This document shows positions 63,711 through 64,000 of a stretch of 64,000 nucleotides of DNA, piece after piece; positions within the stretch are counted from its first letter, which is position 1; each line of letters begins with the position of its first letter. Origin of the DNA: Gymnorhina tibicen (Eukaryota > Chordata > Aves > Passeriformes > Artamidae); assembly GCA_013399875.1 (NCBI GenBank), contig VXAZ01005695.1, forward strand, positions 558,001-622,000, written 5' to 3'. Below the pieces are notes generated by a model. That model was not told the DNA's origin, ran no database searches, and saw only the letters and a program-made list of their open reading frames with translations. Both the position numbers and the translations under genes were made by a program.

Positions 63711-63821
63711 TCATAAAGCCTGCATCTTCTTTTGCTGAAGCTCAATTTTCTCATCAAGTGCTACCATAGCAAATGCAGCATCTGACTGAATGCCTGATAG
63801 TGAATGCTTAATAGGCAAATA
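63711..63821 (-). CDS. Candidate terminal coding exon with stop codon, unidentified gene
   Basis: The minus-strand acceptor catttttttttcag is a strong pyrimidine tract. Only phase 0 is open; it encodes 36 residues, starting YLPIKHSLSGIQSDAAFAMV and ending with the helical, charged DEKIELQQKKMQAL, then TGA at 63711-63713. The other two frames stop within about 5 and 20 codons. AATAAA follows closely. The rest of the gene would lie beyond the right edge of the window. It is either the last exon of a neighbouring gene oriented like the main gene model, or an alternative 3' end of that same gene. I do not recognise the C-terminus. Confidence 0.55.
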   Translation of the reverse strand, partial: YLPIKHSLSGIQSDAAFAMVALDEKIELQQKKMQAL

Positions 63822-64000
63822 CTGAAAAAAAAATGTTTTCAGTGAATGCTCTGTACCATACTTATTTCATCTCATAACCATGCGTGTGGACTTTTTAGCG
63901 CTTACTGCAATGCTGTAAAAATCACTAGCTCTTTTTTGTTGATTATTTCCCCATCCAGTTTTTAAGTCAGAACATCTTTCTACTGACATTGTTAGAAAGA

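Overview
This looks like vertebrate nuclear DNA, most likely from a bird. It is AT-rich, has no long intact ORF, carries several CR1 LINE copies with the avian-type 3' tail (copies of ATTCTATG), and has little CpG. Most of it reads as introns and intergenic DNA. I found no bacterial or phage features, rRNA, CRISPR array or recognisable retrovirus.

Coding content is small and sits mainly on the minus strand. The two best exons, at 33689-33862 and 34682-34816, each have one open frame, good splice sites and matching phases (1-1). Phase-compatible candidates extend this model upstream (45042-45114) and downstream (28681-28709, 18471-18551). Less certain are 16255-16309, a possible last coding exon ending at 12843, and a 23-nt microexon at 54092-54114. 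The joined peptide is Cys-containing and looks like real protein, but I cannot name the gene. At 63711-63821 a minus-strand terminal exon, with a stop codon and a nearby AATAAA, appears to be the 3' end of another gene (or an alternative end of the same one). An exon-like frame with two stops lies just beyond it at 62415-62647.

Repeats by region: a 5'-truncated CR1 with reverse transcriptase remains at 2845-4312 (+); a CR1 tail at 10856-10953 (+); a nearly ORF2-length but decayed CR1 at about 18751-21840 (-), with endonuclease and RT parts; a short CR1 tail at 41683-41768 (-); a possible tRNA-derived SINE near 35250-35335; a six-copy 51-bp minisatellite at 50617-50922; and small tandem repeats, AT microsatellites and poly(A) runs.

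Five plus-strand intervals have good splice signals. They might belong to an antisense or noncoding transcript, but chance splice-like pairs are expected in 64 kb. Everything here was judged by eye; the exon calls most need RNA evidence or cross-species alignment.
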